From JAKFYM01 sp964612065 (GTDB lineage Bacteria; Bdellovibrionota; UBA1018; CAIPTA01): a stretch of 64,000 bases of DNA. Location of the stretch: the NCBI GenBank assembly GCA_964612065.1, contig CAZTCD010000002.1:29863-93862 (forward strand), given 5' to 3'. Below the pieces are notes generated by a model. It worked only from the letters and a program-made list of their open reading frames with translations, had not been told where the DNA came from and searched no databases. Below are positions 62,183-64,000 of the stretch, one piece after another; the stretch's first letter is position 1; each line of letters begins with the position of its first letter. Made by a program: the position numbers and the translations under genes.

Positions 62183-64000
62183 ATGCAGTTGTACGGGATC
62201 TTAGCCAACCATTGTGGCCTCAGCCTCGGAATCAGCTTCGGGCTGGTTTTCCTCCTGGGCTTTCTCGGCGCTCCTTTCTTTATATGGTCGATCGCCATAG
62301 CCGCGATGCTGGTGGCCTACGGGGTGTCGGTTCCTGTCTGGATCGTGTTCGCGGTGTTCGCCGTGATCTTCAATATCCCGCCTATCCGGGCCCTGCTCGT
62401 TTCCACCTTTGTGATGAAGGTGATGAAGGGGATCCTTCCTTCCATCTCGGAAACCGAGCGCACGGCGATCGAAGCCGGTGTGGTTTGGGTGGAAGGCGAG
62501 CTTTTCAGCGGGAAACCTGATTTCTCGAAAATGCGCTCCGAGCCCTACCCTGACCTAACGGCCGAGGAAAAGGCCTTCATGGACGGCCCCGTGCAGAAGC
62601 TCTGCGAGATGATCGACGATTGGCGGATCTGGCAGGACCGGGAAATTCCCGAGCCGGTGATGGACTTCATCAAAAAGGAGCGTTTCTTCGGAATGATCGT
62701 TCCCAAAGAATACGGCGGCCTCGGCTTTTCCGCGCTCTGCCATTCGGAGGTGGTGAAAGTGGTGAGCTCGCGCTCGATCACGGTGGGGATCACGATCATG
62801 GTGCCAAACTCCCTTGGCCCAGCCGAGCTTCTCGCCCACTACGGCACCGATTCCCAGAAGAAGAAATACCTGAAAGACCTGGCCGAAGGAAAGCATGTGC
62901 CTTGCTTCGCGCTCACCGAGCCGGGAGCCGGCTCCGATGCTGGCAGCATCACCGCAAGCGGCGAGCTCTTCAAGGGGGAGGACGGCAAGCTCTACGTGAA
63001 GCTCAATTGGAACAAGCGCTGGATCACCCTGGCCGCGATTTCCACGGTTCTCGGCCTCGCCTTCCGCCTGCGCGATCCCAAAAACCTGCTGGGCCGGGGC
63101 GAAGATCTTGGCATCACCTGCGCTCTGATTCCGAGCAATACACAAGGCGTGGTTCTTGGCCTTCGCCATGATCCGCTGAGCGTGCCTTTCTACAACTGCC
63201 CCACCCGCGGCAATGATGTGGTGGTGCCTGCCGAAGAATGTATCATCGGTGGCCTCGAAGGAGCTGGTGGCGGCTGGAAGATGCTGATGGAATGCTTGGG
63301 TGCCGGCCGCGGCATCTCGCTCCCCTCCCAGAGCACCGGTGGCATTCAGCTCGCTGCGATGGTGGCTTCTGCCCACGCTTCTATCCGCAAGCAGTTTGGC
63401 CTGCCGATCGGAAAGTTCGAAGGCATCGAAGAGCCTTTGGCCCGCCTGGGCGGTGGCTCCTACATCCTCGAAGCCTCCCGCAAATACACCTGCGGCGCTC
63501 TCGACAAAGGCATCAAGCCGGCGGTGGTTACGGCGATCGCCAAATACAATTCCACCGAGATCATGCGCAAGGGCGTGAACGATGCGATGGACATCCTCGG
63601 CGGAGCCGGGATCTCACGCGGCCCCCGCAACGTGCTGGCCACCGGCTATACGGCGATTCCGATCGGCATCACGGTGGAAGGCGCCAACATCCTCACCCGC
63701 ACCCTGATGATCTTCGGGCAGGGCGCTCTGCGCGCTCACCCTTATGCTTATCGCGAAGTGAAAGCCGTGGAGAAAAACGATCTGCGGGAATTTGACGCCG
63801 CCTTCTTCGGCCATATCGGCCACGTGGTGAGGAATCTCTTCCGCTCGATCGGATTGAGCGTTACCCGCGGGCGCCTGGCTTGCGCTCCCTCCGGCTCCGG
63901 CCCGCTCGGCATCTACTATAAAAAGCTGGCCTGGGCTTCCGCCTCCTTTGCGATCATGACCGATGTGGGCATGGGCGTGCTGGGCGGGCAGCTGAAGTTC
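62183..64000 (+). CDS. fadE: Acyl-CoA dehydrogenase, FadE type, partial (5' part)
   Basis: FadE carries out the first step of fatty-acid beta-oxidation, the FAD-linked oxidation of acyl-CoA. ATG 62183 has AAGGAG six bases upstream, and 606 residues are in view before the window ends; FadE is about 815 aa in E. coli. The first 70 residues contain hydrophobic membrane segments, as in E. coli FadE. Then come FIKKERFFGMIVPKEYGGLG, FALTEPGAGSDAGS (flavin region) and the catalytic-Glu segment GITVEGANILTRTLMIFGQ. The right edge cuts the gene, so a DUF1974-type C-terminus cannot be seen. Confidence 0.93.
   Translation, partial: MQLYGILANHCGLSLGISFGLVFLLGFLGAPFFIWSIAIAAMLVAYGVSVPVWIVFAVFAVIFNIPPIRALLVSTFVMKVMKGILPSISETERTAIEAGVVWVEGELFSGKPDFSKMRSEPYPDLTAEEKAFMDGPVQKLCEMIDDWRIWQDREIPEPVMDFIKKERFFGMIVPKEYGGLGFSALCHSEVVKVVSSRSITVGITIMVPNSLGPAELLAHYGTDSQKKKYLKDLAEGKHVPCFALTEPGAGSDAGSITASGELFKGEDGKLYVKLNWNKRWITLAAISTVLGLAFRLRDPKNLLGRGEDLGITCALIPSNTQGVVLGLRHDPLSVPFYNCPTRGNDVVVPAEECIIGGLEGAGGGWKMLMECLGAGRGISLPSQSTGGIQLAAMVASAHASIRKQFGLPIGKFEGIEEPLARLGGGSYILEASRKYTCGALDKGIKPAVVTAIAKYNSTEIMRKGVNDAMDILGGAGISRGPRNVLATGYTAIPIGITVEGANILTRTLMIFGQGALRAHPYAYREVKAVEKNDLREFDAAFFGHIGHVVRNLFRSIGLSVTRGRLACAPSGSGPLGIYYKKLAWASASFAIMTDVGMGVLGGQLKF

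Noticed and set aside
1..64000. tRNA, rRNA, CRISPR arrays and insertion sequences
   Set aside because: I looked for T-loop-like GTTCGA patterns, repeated spacer units and transposase motifs and found none I could support.

Overview
The window reads as a compact chromosome segment of a Gram-negative heterotroph with a moderately high G+C content. It carries apolipoprotein N-acyltransferase, many lipoproteins with clear lipoboxes, an outer-membrane barrel, secreted proteases, a fused NitT/TauT-type transporter, FadE and aromatic amino acid catabolism. The gene mix (many secreted hydrolases, frequent TTG/GTG starts, an unusual RNase HI, YkgJ and PilZ proteins) reminds me of the Bdellovibrionota/Oligoflexia, but no marker gene settles this, so the placement is an inference. 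Genes are packed tightly: many neighbours overlap by 1-4 bases (ATGA, TAATG) and several convergent pairs end within 10 bases of each other. I see no rRNA, tRNA, CRISPR array or insertion sequence.

Layout. 0-9.6 kb holds small hypothetical proteins, a zinc-finger protein with a duplicated domain, a TatA-like protein, lnt, a subtilisin-like protease and a secreted HExxH protein. At 9.7 kb a 28-bp dif-like palindrome abuts a tyrosine recombinase gene. 10.9-18.4 kb has peptidase E, pepN, a lipoprotein, a GT-C-like membrane protein, a VTT-domain protein and the ribosomal trio rpsR-rpmG-rplX. 18.7-24.6 kb is the 2-oxoglutarate dehydrogenase operon sucA-sucB-lpdA plus a hotdog protein.

24.6-28.3 kb is a five-gene operon led by homogentisate dioxygenase; the preceding step of tyrosine breakdown, hpd, lies apart at 33.8-34.8 kb. 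Between them, 30.6-33.6 kb is a c-type cytochrome cluster: a COG4315 protein, a diheme lipoprotein, a YceI protein and a heme-tagged outer-membrane barrel. 34.9-37.4 kb has an ABM protein, RNase HI with a C-terminal hybrid-binding domain and a GT-C-like gene broken by an in-frame TAA. 37.4-44.5 kb carries ahcY, an L,D-transpeptidase-like lipoprotein, rsmJ and a one-piece glycine decarboxylase.

44.7-50.8 kb has secD-secF with lipoprotein and membrane-protein neighbours. 50.8-58.8 kb carries serC, fabD, a trypsin-like lipoprotein, folE divergent from a two-T-fold PTPS/QueD-like protein, a PilZ protein, cdd and a dihydroorotase. 58.9-62.0 kb is an ABC importer without a nearby binding protein, and fadE runs off the right edge.

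The observations most worth following are the dif-like site beside its own recombinase, the cytochrome/barrel cluster, the duplicated-domain zinc-finger protein, the nonsense-interrupted GT-C gene, the ten-base G tract inside gcvP and the displaced rplX.
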